Shown here: in pieces, positions 1 through 6,060 of the stretch
Position numbering within the stretch: the stretch's first letter is position 1
How the letters are laid out: every line of letters begins with the position of its first letter
NCBI GenBank assembly: GCA_937942115.1
Contig: CALDFY010000145.1
Location: forward strand, 1-6,097
Origin: an uncultured Anaerolineae bacterium
GTDB taxonomy: Bacteria > Chloroflexota > Anaerolineae > B4-G1 > DUEL01
Direction of reading: 5' to 3'
Length of the DNA stretch: 6,097 bases
Translations under genes and position numbers: made by a program
The notes under the pieces: model-generated
Database searches by the model: none
Seen by the model: only the letters and a program-made list of their open reading frames with translations
Told to the model about the DNA's origin: nothing

Positions 1-2175
1 GCGCAGGCGGAAGTGGCCCGGCGCTACCTCCTCGCCGCCCACCAGATGCCAGGTCAGCCCCGCCCGCCTCCCCGCCGGCCCTCGGGCCTCGTCCACCACC
101 ACAATGGGGCCCCCGTTGTGGTAGAAATAAATCCACCGGTCGTGCTGCCAGCCCCGCCAGCCAGCCAGCCGAATGTGGGCCCAGTCCTTCTCCGGGCCCG
201 TCTCAAAGGCCACCACCTCAGCATAGTACGGCGGGTCCTGGGCCCAGGGGCCACCGACGCCGGTCAGACCGTAGAGTACAGCGGCCATCCCCGTCTTCCC
301 CACCACCAGGCCGTTCAGGTTTTCGCGCGGGACGCGCTTATCCCGAAACAGGCTCCGCCCCACCGGTAGCCAGGCAAAGGGCTTCCCATCCAGAACATCG
401 GCGACCAGGGCACCATCCCAATAAATCAGCGTCACCGTGCCCGTTGCCTTATAGCGATGCCAGCCGGCGAAGCGCAGGTTCACCAGCAGGTACTTCGCCT
501 CCTCTCCCCAGCCGTCCCGAAAGACGATTTTATCCGGCGCCAGCGGACCTTTCCGGTTGGGCAGCCCCGAATCGCCGTAAAGGAGACAGGAACCCTCGGT
601 AGGGGAATGTCCCTCCAGCAGGAGAGGCGACTCCACCCCCGGCTGGGCGAAAAGATAGCCTCCTCTCTGCTCCAGCGCCTCCACCGCCCGGCCCGCCAGC
701 CAGATGTACCGGGGGTCCCGGAAGAGCGTTGCCCCCAGGTAGGCGATGCCGGCCAGGGAGCCCTGTCCGGGATGATTATACCGCAAAGGTGCCCCATCGG
801 GCAAGGCCTGGAGCAGCAGCCACTCCAGCGAACGGCGCGCGTTCTCCTGAGGAAACTCGCCGGTATACAGGGACTGGAAATAGGCGTTGATGATCCACTC
901 TGGCTGGTAGACAATCGCGTCGTCGGTCACGCGGAAGCGCTCCTGCCACCCCCGTCGGTTGCGAGCGAGATACGCCCGGTTGGCCGCAGAGCGTTTCGGG
1001 TCGGCCAGGCCTTCGGCCTCCAGCAAGGACAGCAACCCGGCTCCGTTTTCCTGGTTCTCGTACGGCCCCTCCGGCCATTTGGAGAAGGCCAGCGCGTACA
1101 TCAGGTCCACCCACTCCACCGTCAACGCCCGACGGTTGATCGCCGCAAACCATTCCCGGATTCGGGCCGTCTCCTCTTCAGAGAAGAGACCCGGGAAGCG
1201 ATCCCGCACGCGCGGGTAGTAATAGGCCCGCAGGGCGGCCTCAAACTGGACCGACTTGACGCTGTGGGCCGGGCCGGTGTAGCGCCCTTCGGCCACCTCC
1301 GCCAGGAGCGCTTCCCGAAACTGCTCCGCCCAGCGCCGCTCCCCCGTCCCCAGGGCCAGCATCCCGTACTCCGGCGGCCCCTTGCGGGGATTGGCCTCCA
1401 CCCGCGCCAGAATCCGCAAAAAGACGTCCCGCCCATCGTAGGTCTGGGGGTCTGGCGAGACCTGGCCGCAGAGGAAGGGAGATTGCTCCGAAACTCCCGG
1501 ATACGTCGGGGCAACGGGCGGGTAGAAACTGTGGCGGTAGGCCCAGACCGTACCGTTCAGTCCGCCGAAAGCCAGAAACAGGAAGACCCACCCGACTGCC
1601 CGGCGGTCCAGGCGGACGCCCCAGGGGACGCGGACCTCCGTCTGTCGGGCCACGAAGCGATACCCACCCAGAAGCAGGAGCCAGAAGAGGGCCAGGGCGA
1701 CCGCCTCCAGCGCGACGAAGAACTCTTCGTCAGCAAAACGGGATTCCAGTTGTGAAAGTGCCACAGGAAACGCGCCGGCGCTGAGGGCCAGCAGCACCCG
1801 CCAGAGCCAGCGCCGGAGCCAGGAGCGGACGCCGGCCAGAATCTCTTCCAGGCCAAGCAGGAGAACCCAGGCGATACCCGTCAGGGCCCAGGCGGCCCAT
1901 GCGGCCTCGGTTAGGCTATAGGCCAGCCCGGCTCCGGCGCCCAGACCCAGCCACAGCAGCCCCGGCCACACCCAACGCGCCCCCTGGGCAGAATGGGGTC
2001 GGGTCAGGGTAGCAACAACCAGTATTCCGGCGGCGAATCCCCACCGGGCTGCCAGCGCGATCCAGGAGAACGGCGCGCCCGCCAGCAGGCACACGCCTTC
2101 CAGAAAGAGGACGGGGATAACTCCTGCTGCTCCGCTCAGGAGCAAGGGCTTCACCCATGCGTATGGGACCCTCAC
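1..2175 (-). CDS. Polytopic membrane protein with heparinase II/III-like extracytoplasmic domain (3' end outside window)
   Basis: One frame is open from the GTG at 2175-2173 to base 1, giving 725 codons with no stop, so the C-terminus lies beyond the left edge. The start overlaps the upstream stop codon as GTGA, and GGAGGG lies 8 nt before it. Residues 1-212 contain about seven hydrophobic segments (near 8-30, 41-58, 68-86, 91-109, 124-143, 152-171 and 192-210). An odd number of spans would put the rest outside the membrane. Residues about 240-510 are helix-rich, as in an (alpha/alpha) toroid. From 552 the sequence looks beta-rich and begins FRDGWGEEAKYLLVNL, followed by GWHRYKATGTV and, at about 690-710, IVVVDEARGP and LTWHL. 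This order resembles heparinase II/III-type polysaccharide lyases, whose motif is roughly GHxHxD. Here only one His (573) is kept and the Asp position is not acidic, so lyase activity is doubtful. A role on envelope or exopolysaccharide glycans is inferred from the fold resemblance and the glycosyltransferase neighbour. The reading frame is certain, the family moderately so. Confidence 0.85.
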   Translation of the reverse strand, partial: MRVPYAWVKPLLLSGAAGVIPVLFLEGVCLLAGAPFSWIALAARWGFAAGILVVATLTRPHSAQGARWVWPGLLWLGLGAGAGLAYSLTEAAWAAWALTGIAWVLLLGLEEILAGVRSWLRRWLWRVLLALSAGAFPVALSQLESRFADEEFFVALEAVALALFWLLLLGGYRFVARQTEVRVPWGVRLDRRAVGWVFLFLAFGGLNGTVWAYRHSFYPPVAPTYPGVSEQSPFLCGQVSPDPQTYDGRDVFLRILARVEANPRKGPPEYGMLALGTGERRWAEQFREALLAEVAEGRYTGPAHSVKSVQFEAALRAYYYPRVRDRFPGLFSEEETARIREWFAAINRRALTVEWVDLMYALAFSKWPEGPYENQENGAGLLSLLEAEGLADPKRSAANRAYLARNRRGWQERFRVTDDAIVYQPEWIINAYFQSLYTGEFPQENARRSLEWLLLQALPDGAPLRYNHPGQGSLAGIAYLGATLFRDPRYIWLAGRAVEALEQRGGYLFAQPGVESPLLLEGHSPTEGSCLLYGDSGLPNRKGPLAPDKIVFRDGWGEEAKYLLVNLRFAGWHRYKATGTVTLIYWDGALVADVLDGKPFAWLPVGRSLFRDKRVPRENLNGLVVGKTGMAAVLYGLTGVGGPWAQDPPYYAEVVAFETGPEKDWAHIRLAGWRGWQHDRWIYFYHNGGPIVVVDEARGPAGRRAGLTWHLVGGEEVAPGHFRLR

Positions 2176-4757
2176 GGAGCGGTCCCTCCGCAGGTCTCGG
2201 GGTTCAGCGCCAAGACCCAGACCCGGTCCTGGCGGTAGACCGGTCGGAAGACCGGGGAAGCGAGCAGGTCATCCGGTGCGAACAGTTGTACCGCCCCGGC
2301 TCCCACTTTCCCCTGTCCCTGCCCGATGTAGACGTGAGTGATGCCCCACTCGCACAGTCGGGAGAGGCCTTCGGGAGAAGCGGGCGAATGCTCCTCCAGG
2401 TGGGCCACCAGGTCTACGACCCGCTGAGAGTACCCAGGCTCTGCCGGAGTCTCGTTCAACAGCGCGTACTGGGGCGGCATCGTGTTAGCCCGTCGGGCCA
2501 GGAGCGGAATCCACCACCCGGCGTCGGCACCGACGGCCGAACGGCCATTGTAGATGCGGAATCCCTCCACCAGGAAGCGGGCGTCGGTGGGAGTGTCTTT
2601 CCGAATCCATTCCATCGCCCGTATGTCCGGCCGGGTGACCATGATATGACGGGAATCCACAACGCGCATCTGCTTCGGAAGCCCTATCAGAGCCAGAGCC
2701 AGGAAGGCCAGCGAGGGTACACCGTAGCGCAGGCTGTTACTCTGCAACCCTACACGCCTGGCAGTCTGGGCAACCATTCCGGCGATTTCACCGAGCAGCC
2801 AGCCCACCACCAGCCCGACGGGGATGTAGAGGGCGATGAGAATGGCAAAGTTCTGCATCAGATTGACCCCTGGGAGCCGGATCAGCCGCCCGGCCACCAG
2901 GGAGGCCAGTCCTGCCACCCAGAGCGCACAGGCCGCGACGGTCCACCGTCTTCGCACCAGGCCCCAGAGCAGGGCCAGGAGCGCAGCCCCCAGCAGCGGC
3001 CGGGGGACGTACCAGGCCACATCCCGCCAGACCTGGTAGTCCGCCTGCACCCGCTCCAGTTCCGAAGTGGTCGGGGTGGACGCCCCGGCCTCCAGCGCCC
3101 CGGCCAGCCGTCCACCGGCGACGTACGAACCCCAGGGGAGCACCACCAACACGGCCATTCCGGCGGCCAGAGCCATCCGGCCCGCCGCGCCCAGCCAGCG
3201 GTGCCCGTCCCGCCGCCAGGCAGGCACCCCCCAGCCAATCAGCCAGGCCAGGACAAAGGTGGCATAGTAGAACGGCATCCGATAGTAGTGAAGGGCCATC
3301 CCGCCCAGCGCCAGACCGGCCAGGATCAGCGCGCGCCAGGAGAGGTGTTTCCTGTCCACACTATCCCATAACAGCCAGAGGGCCACCGGCAGCACCGCTT
3401 GCCCGGCCAGTTGGGCAAAACGCCCCCAGTTGACGTAATAGGCCGGCATGGGGGAAAGAAGTCCGGCGATCATCACGGTGCCCACCCCGGCCCAGCGATT
3501 CCCGCCCGCCAGACGGACCGCCAGGGGATAGAGGGTCAGCACGGCCAGCCCGTTCACCAATTGGCCGGTCAGCAGCGTGGCCCGGGCGGCGTCCATTCCG
3601 GTTGCCCAGGAGAGAAGGGCCGTCGCAGCAGGGAAACCAAAGTGGACGGTGAGCCCCCGGTAGGGCGCATACGGCTCCCACGAATCAAACAGCCCGCCGT
3701 GGTCCACCAGCAACTGGGCGATGACCGCGTGCTGGTACGAATCCCCCCACATCGGGGCGTCCAGCGTGCGCACCACCAGCAGCCGCACGCCGAAGACCAG
3801 AACCAGGATGAAGATGAAGGCCAGGTCGGGCCAGAGGGCCTCGGAGCGGGCCCAGGCCCGCAGGGCTTCCCATCCCTGCCGGGGCCGCCAGCGCCGGTGC
3901 CGCCAGGCCAGCGCGACCAGCCCCAGGACGACGGGCCCCCAGGCGTAGAGCGGCCCCAGGTGCAATCCCACCAGGTCGGTCCAGAGGAAGAGCAGGGGGT
4001 AGAGGGCCAGGCTCAGCCCGGCCGCCAACCCCATCCAGGCAGGCCAGCCCCCGCCCTCACCCCCTCCTCCGCCGCCTCCGGCGGCTTCCCCCTCCCCCTC
4101 TCCCGCTCTGCGGGAGAGGGGGGCAGGGGGGTGGGGGTGAGGGAGCATTGCATACCCCGGCACCAGATACAACAGCGCCGCCACCGCCAGTAGTCCCAGC
4201 CCTTCCAGCGCGGCCCGCCCCAGTTCCAGCGCCATCCCCCACGGATCATACGTCAGCCGGAAGGCCAGTTGCGCATCCAGCGGCTCGTGATCCCGATAAG
4301 CAGCGCCGTCCAGATACGCCTCGCCCGATGCCGCGCCTACCCGCACCGCGCCCGTCCCCTCCAGTTCCAGAAAGGCGTAGCGGTAGGCACCGTGGGAACG
4401 ATTGTCTGGCGAAAAGGAGAACCGATAGAAGCCGGGAGCCGTCACGCCGTCCAGCGAAAGCGCCGATACGGCCAGGTCGGCGGTGGATTGAGGGTCGGCG
4501 CGCAGGTGGAGCCGGAGACGGCCGGTCGTTCCCGGCTCCGGCTCCAGCCAGACCTCCACCCCGTTCAGCCCGCCGTGGCGGGCCACAAAGGTCTGGCCGA
4601 CGGGGTGGCCGGGCTCCAGAACGACGGCCGCCTCGGGGACAATGGCCGTCTGGTCCCGGTCCACAAAGGGAGAGCAGCCGGTCAGGAACAGCAGCACGGC
4701 GAGGGCGAGCACCCTCGCGGCCCACCGGCGACAACGGTCAGGAAGAGAACAGGACAA
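2172..4757 (-). CDS. GT-C-type multi-pass membrane glycosyltransferase-like protein
   Basis: This 861-residue protein starts at TTG 4757, with GGAGG 6 nt upstream at 4764-4768. Residues 13-28 form a hydrophobic segment ending in the lipobox-like LTGC (Cys28). Residues about 35-175 are a beta-rich, probably extracytoplasmic domain (VGQTFVARHGGLNGVEVW, then GFYRFSFSPDNRSHGAYRYAFL). A membrane segment at about 182-204 is followed by a 30-residue Pro/Gly/Glu-rich loop (206-235) encoded by a palindromic repeat. About ten further membrane segments follow up to about 695. After the first of the main set comes the loop DAPMWGDSYQHAVIAQLL (333-350). Its Asp333, Asp339 and His343 sit where GT-C enzymes that use polyprenyl-phosphate sugars carry catalytic acidic residues. 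Residues 700-861 form a soluble C-terminal domain. The likely role is sugar transfer to a lipid-linked or surface glycan outside the membrane; donor and acceptor are unknown. The start overlaps the MNT gene by 20 bp and the end overlaps the next gene by 4 bp. The gene and its membrane character are certain; the transferase role is inferred from architecture. Confidence 0.9.
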   Translation of the reverse strand: MSCSLPDRCRRWAARVLALAVLLFLTGCSPFVDRDQTAIVPEAAVVLEPGHPVGQTFVARHGGLNGVEVWLEPEPGTTGRLRLHLRADPQSTADLAVSALSLDGVTAPGFYRFSFSPDNRSHGAYRYAFLELEGTGAVRVGAASGEAYLDGAAYRDHEPLDAQLAFRLTYDPWGMALELGRAALEGLGLLAVAALLYLVPGYAMLPHPHPPAPLSRRAGEGEGEAAGGGGGGGEGGGWPAWMGLAAGLSLALYPLLFLWTDLVGLHLGPLYAWGPVVLGLVALAWRHRRWRPRQGWEALRAWARSEALWPDLAFIFILVLVFGVRLLVVRTLDAPMWGDSYQHAVIAQLLVDHGGLFDSWEPYAPYRGLTVHFGFPAATALLSWATGMDAARATLLTGQLVNGLAVLTLYPLAVRLAGGNRWAGVGTVMIAGLLSPMPAYYVNWGRFAQLAGQAVLPVALWLLWDSVDRKHLSWRALILAGLALGGMALHYYRMPFYYATFVLAWLIGWGVPAWRRDGHRWLGAAGRMALAAGMAVLVVLPWGSYVAGGRLAGALEAGASTPTTSELERVQADYQVWRDVAWYVPRPLLGAALLALLWGLVRRRWTVAACALWVAGLASLVAGRLIRLPGVNLMQNFAILIALYIPVGLVVGWLLGEIAGMVAQTARRVGLQSNSLRYGVPSLAFLALALIGLPKQMRVVDSRHIMVTRPDIRAMEWIRKDTPTDARFLVEGFRIYNGRSAVGADAGWWIPLLARRANTMPPQYALLNETPAEPGYSQRVVDLVAHLEEHSPASPEGLSRLCEWGITHVYIGQGQGKVGAGAVQLFAPDDLLASPVFRPVYRQDRVWVLALNPETCGGTAP
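2184..2189 (-). promoter_or_regulatory. Ribosome binding site of the heparinase-like gene
   Basis: GGAGGG lies 8 nt before the GTG at 2175, inside the last codons of the glycosyltransferase gene. With the GTGA stop/start overlap it points to coupled translation. Confidence 0.65.
4054..4143. repeat. 90-bp palindromic repeat inserted in frame in the glycosyltransferase gene
   Basis: The outer arms CCCTCACCCCC (4054-4064) and GGGGGTGAGGG (4133-4143) are perfect 11-bp inverted repeats. An inner hairpin has an 11-bp perfect stem (CCCTCTCCCGC at 4096-4106, GCGGGAGAGGG at 4110-4120) with a TCT loop. The length of 90 bp, 30 codons, keeps the reading frame. It encodes residues about 206-235 of the host protein, which are Pro/His/Arg-rich and then Gly/Glu-rich, unlike the flanking membrane segments. 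It looks like a mobile or spreading intergenic-type palindrome tolerated in a loop. No transposase or clear target duplication was seen. Confidence 0.82.
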
Positions 4758-5061
4758 TCCCTCCCTCCGTCATCCGGGCAATCTGGCTTTCCAACCGACG
4801 GTACTCCTCCTCCGAATAGACATGGGGCTCCAGGGCGGGGACGTTCATCGTTTTCTTCACAACGGCAAAAGCGTCCTCCCGGGACGCCCCCCGGTAAACT
4901 ACCAGCAGGTCTATGTCGCTGGCGACGGTGAAATTCCCCCGCGCCCACGAGCCGAACAGAACCACCCGCAGGAGCGGGAGAACGCCCTTCAGGGCTTCCA
5001 GCCGCTCCGTCAGATGCTGGAGTAATTCGGCCTGGTCAAACCTGGGAAAGAAGACGCGCAC
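4738..5061 (-). CDS. MNT-family minimal nucleotidyltransferase (probable antitoxin partner of HEPN)
   Basis: This small protein (107 residues from the chosen start) carries the nucleotidyltransferase signature GSWARGNFTVASDID, an exact GSx10DxD. From GTG 5061 the key residues are Gly37, Ser38, Asp49 and Asp51, the glycine-serine turn and two metal-binding aspartates of the pol-beta fold. Glu78, in LEPHVYSEEEY, is a candidate third carboxylate. In characterised HEPN/MNT modules (type VII toxin-antitoxin, MntA/HepT) the MNT protein neutralises the HEPN RNase by adding AMP to it. That activity is known for the family and is not shown for this pair. The start is uncertain: GAGGAG (5075-5080) lies 13 nt before GTG 5061 and 4 nt before an in-frame TTG at 5070, and another TTG lies at 5091. 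GTG 5061 gives an N-terminus of family-typical length (MRVFFPRFDQAELL). Every option overlaps the upstream HEPN gene, so translation is probably coupled. Confidence 0.9.
   Translation of the reverse strand: MRVFFPRFDQAELLQHLTERLEALKGVLPLLRVVLFGSWARGNFTVASDIDLLVVYRGASREDAFAVVKKTMNVPALEPHVYSEEEYRRLESQIARMTEGGIVLFSS
4764..4768 (-). promoter_or_regulatory. Ribosome binding site of the glycosyltransferase gene
   Basis: GGAGG lies 6 nt before the TTG at 4757, inside the end of the MNT coding region. It supports the rare TTG start and a complete N-terminal hydrophobic segment. Confidence 0.68.
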
Positions 5062-5428
5062 AGAACTCAACGATCTCCTCGGCGTACCCAATCAGACGGG
5101 TTGCTTCTCGTTCAGTATAGCGGGCCCGAGGCGAGCCTGACGGGTGGGCGTTTGGATAGCGGGTCGGAATATAGGCCTTGTCCAGTTCCAGCGCCCCATC
5201 TATCAGCGTCGGCGCAACCGGAAACCGTTTTCCCAACTCCTGCAGCAGGTCGGCAACGGAGTGGCCCCAGGCCTCAGCGCCCATTTTCTGAAACACGGCT
5301 TTCGCCGCCTTTTCGGCGGCCTGCTGAGCGGAAAAGCAGGCCCAATCGTAGAACCCCCGCTCCCGGTCGCTGCGGGCGTGCTCCAGGTCCCCCATCGCCT
5401 GATCCATCCAGTCCCGGCTCCGCTCCAC
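5036..5428 (-). CDS. HEPN-domain protein (probable toxin or regulator paired with MNT)
   Basis: This 130-residue, mainly helical protein matches the HEPN family. It has an N-terminal SRDWMDQAMGDLEHAR helix, then YDWACFSAQQAAEKAAKAVF (27-46), the GHSVADLLQEL segment (55-65), and YIPTRYPNAHP (86-96) before a final helix. The start is placed at GTG 5428 because AGGAGAG (5435-5441) lies 6 nt upstream and the protein then opens as family members usually do. The frame extends to a GTG at 5488, but that would begin inside a palindromic repeat and add 20 atypical residues. Arg90 and His95 fit the HEPN RNase pattern Rx4-6H. The residue two after His is Ser, so the RX4HXY form whose Tyr is AMP-modified in HepT toxins is absent. 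It is the first gene of the inferred operon and overlaps the MNT gene by 26 bp. HEPN membership is secure; RNase or toxin activity is inferred. Confidence 0.92.
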   Translation of the reverse strand: MERSRDWMDQAMGDLEHARSDRERGFYDWACFSAQQAAEKAAKAVFQKMGAEAWGHSVADLLQELGKRFPVAPTLIDGALELDKAYIPTRYPNAHPSGSPRARYTEREATRLIGYAEEIVEFCARLLSQV

Positions 5429-5434
5429 CGTAGT

Positions 5435-5441
5435 CTCTCCT
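5435..5441 (-). promoter_or_regulatory. Ribosome binding site of the HEPN gene
   Basis: AGGAGAG lies 6 nt before the GTG at 5428. It decides the start, favouring this GTG over the one at 5488. Confidence 0.7.
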
Positions 5442-5485
5442 GGCCGCCCTTGATCATCAAGCAGTAACGATTCGGCCTTCCACCC

Positions 5486-5557
5486 CACCCCCAGCGGCTG
5501 CGCTGCTCCCCCATCCTCTCTCCTGACCCTGTGGTCAGGAGAGGGGCCGGGGGTGAG
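5486..5557. repeat. Second copy of the palindromic repeat, in the operon leader
   Basis: The inner stem CTCTCCTGACC (5518-5528) pairs with GGTCAGGAGAG (5533-5543) around a 4-nt loop. Past one mismatch the pairing continues for two more bases (5515-5516 with 5545-5546). Degenerate outer arms CACCCCC (5486-5492) and GGGGGTG (5549-5555) match the outer arms of the copy at 4054-4143. The stem tip differs in sequence but stays self-complementary. Confidence 0.7.
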
Positions 5558-5613
5558 ATAAAGGGCCAGGGGAGGGACGAGGCCACGTCAACCATATCCG
5601 GCAGACTGGCTTT

Positions 5614-5642
5614 ATTCTACTACGTCCCCCGATGTCTGTCAA
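5614..5642 (-). promoter_or_regulatory. Sigma-70-type promoter for the four-gene operon
   Basis: On the minus strand there is a perfect -35 box TTGACA (5637-5642), a spacer of exactly 17 nt, and a -10 box TAGAAT (5614-5619) with one departure from TATAAT. Transcription would start near 5607 and run into the HEPN gene. The position upstream of the first gene and the lack of another convincing promoter before the four overlapping genes support it as the main operon promoter. Confidence 0.72.
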
Positions 5643-5652
5643 CCACGGACGA

Positions 5653-5677
5653 CAGACCACCGACCACAGACCACCGA
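5653..5677. repeat. Short direct repeat, 14-bp period
   Basis: CAGACCACCGA occurs at 5653-5663 and again at 5667-5677, joined by CCA, with a weaker related unit (ACCACGGACGA) just before. It lies immediately upstream of the -35 box of the operon promoter. Confidence 0.6.
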
Positions 5678-5712
5678 ATGCGCCGATCTACCTACCAGTT
5701 TGAAAAACAGGA

Positions 5713-5737
5713 CGCGGACGAGCGCGGAAAACGCGGA
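5713..5737. repeat. Three spaced CGCGGA units
   Basis: CGCGGA occurs at 5713-5718, 5723-5728 and 5732-5737, spaced 9-10 bp apart. Such degenerate short repeats are common in intergenic DNA of some Chloroflexota and other environmental bacteria (recalled, not checked). No function is visible. Confidence 0.5.
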
Positions 5738-5765
5738 AAAATCTCCCTTTCGTTCTCACACCAAG

Positions 5766-5781
5766 ACACAAAGGCACAAAG
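5766..5781. repeat. Tandem ACACAAAG/GCACAAAG units
   Basis: Two adjacent 8-bp units differ only at the first base (5766-5773 and 5774-5781). They lie in an AT-richer stretch that contrasts with the rest of the window. Confidence 0.45.
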
Positions 5782-5809
5782 AAAATCAACATAAATCGTA
5801 ATTACCTAC

Positions 5810-5833
5810 GCCAGGGGCTAAAAGCCCAATGGC
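5810..5833. repeat. Small imperfect hairpin
   Basis: GCCA (5810-5813) pairs with TGGC (5830-5833), and inside it GGGCT (5815-5819) pairs with AGCCC (5823-5827) around AAA. There is a small internal bulge and no T-run, so it is unlikely to be a terminator. Confidence 0.5.
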
Positions 5834-5855
5834 ACTAACTTTTTCGGCGCGCTGG

Positions 5856-5908
5856 CCTCACCCCTCCCCCGGCCCCTCCCCTCTCCCAAACTTCGTTTGG
5901 GAGAGGGG
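5856..5908. repeat. Third copy of the palindromic repeat
   Basis: A 14-bp perfect stem, CCCCTCTCCCAAAC (5878-5891) with GTTTGGGAGAGGGG (5895-5908), closes a TTC loop. On the left, CCTCACCCCT (5856-5865) matches the usual outer arm. The right outer arm (GGTGAGG) is missing, so the copy is partial or decayed. Confidence 0.68.
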
Positions 5909-5971
5909 TGCCTCCCCCATAAGCGTTAACTTAAGGCTGGCTTCGGCTCTCCGCGTCCCGCCGCCTCGGGC

Positions 5972-6060
5972 GCCGATTGGAAATCGGCCTCCCTGGACGC
6001 TTCGCGCCGGGCGTCAACCTGCGTTGACGCCCTTCTCAGGAGGTCGGCGAAGGCCGACCT
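5972..6060. repeat. Cluster of three consecutive perfect hairpins
   Basis: The three stems are GCCGATT/AATCGGC (5972-5978 with 5982-5988, loop GGA), GGGCGTCAAC/GTTGACGCCC (6009-6018 with 6023-6032, loop CTGC) and AGGTCGGC/GCCGACCT (6041-6048 with 6053-6060, loop GAAG). The stems differ in sequence and none is followed by a T-run. They resemble REP-type intergenic palindromes rather than terminators. Confidence 0.65.

Larger units (their letters stand above)
5429..5607 (-). other. Predicted 5' leader of the operon transcript
   Basis: This is the stretch between the predicted transcription start and the HEPN GTG, about 179 nt. It contains the palindromic repeat at 5486-5557, which in RNA would form a strong hairpin of 11 perfect pairs. 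No run of U follows the stem, so it is not an intrinsic terminator. I recognised no riboswitch motif. An ATG at 5593-5595 opens a frame that runs across the HEPN gene out of register and has no ribosome binding site. Confidence 0.45.

Noticed and set aside
457..1755. 432-codon open frame on the plus strand
   Set aside because: It lies opposite the heparinase-like gene. Its product is rich in Pro/Arg/Gln with no domain pattern, while the minus frame gives coherent membrane segments and a recognisable domain.
1916..2158. ATG-started 80-codon minus frame just after the glycosyltransferase stop
   Set aside because: It ends early and has non-biological composition. The overlapping GTG frame from 2175 stays open for 725 codons and has a good ribosome binding site.
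2157..3371. 404-codon open frame on the plus strand, and the similar 264-codon frame at 3399-4193
   Set aside because: Both are antisense to the clear membrane glycosyltransferase-like gene and have the low-complexity composition typical of shadows in GC-rich DNA.
5518..5543. Leader hairpin as a rho-independent terminator
   Set aside because: No T-run follows the stem on either strand; purine-rich or C-rich sequence follows instead.
5203..5595. Minus-strand frame beginning in the operon leader (possible leader peptide)
   Set aside because: It has no Shine-Dalgarno sequence and crosses both the palindrome and the HEPN gene out of frame.
5653..5677. Direct repeats as a CRISPR array
   Set aside because: The units are 11 bp with 3-bp spacing and only two copies. 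There are no spacers of typical length and no cas genes.
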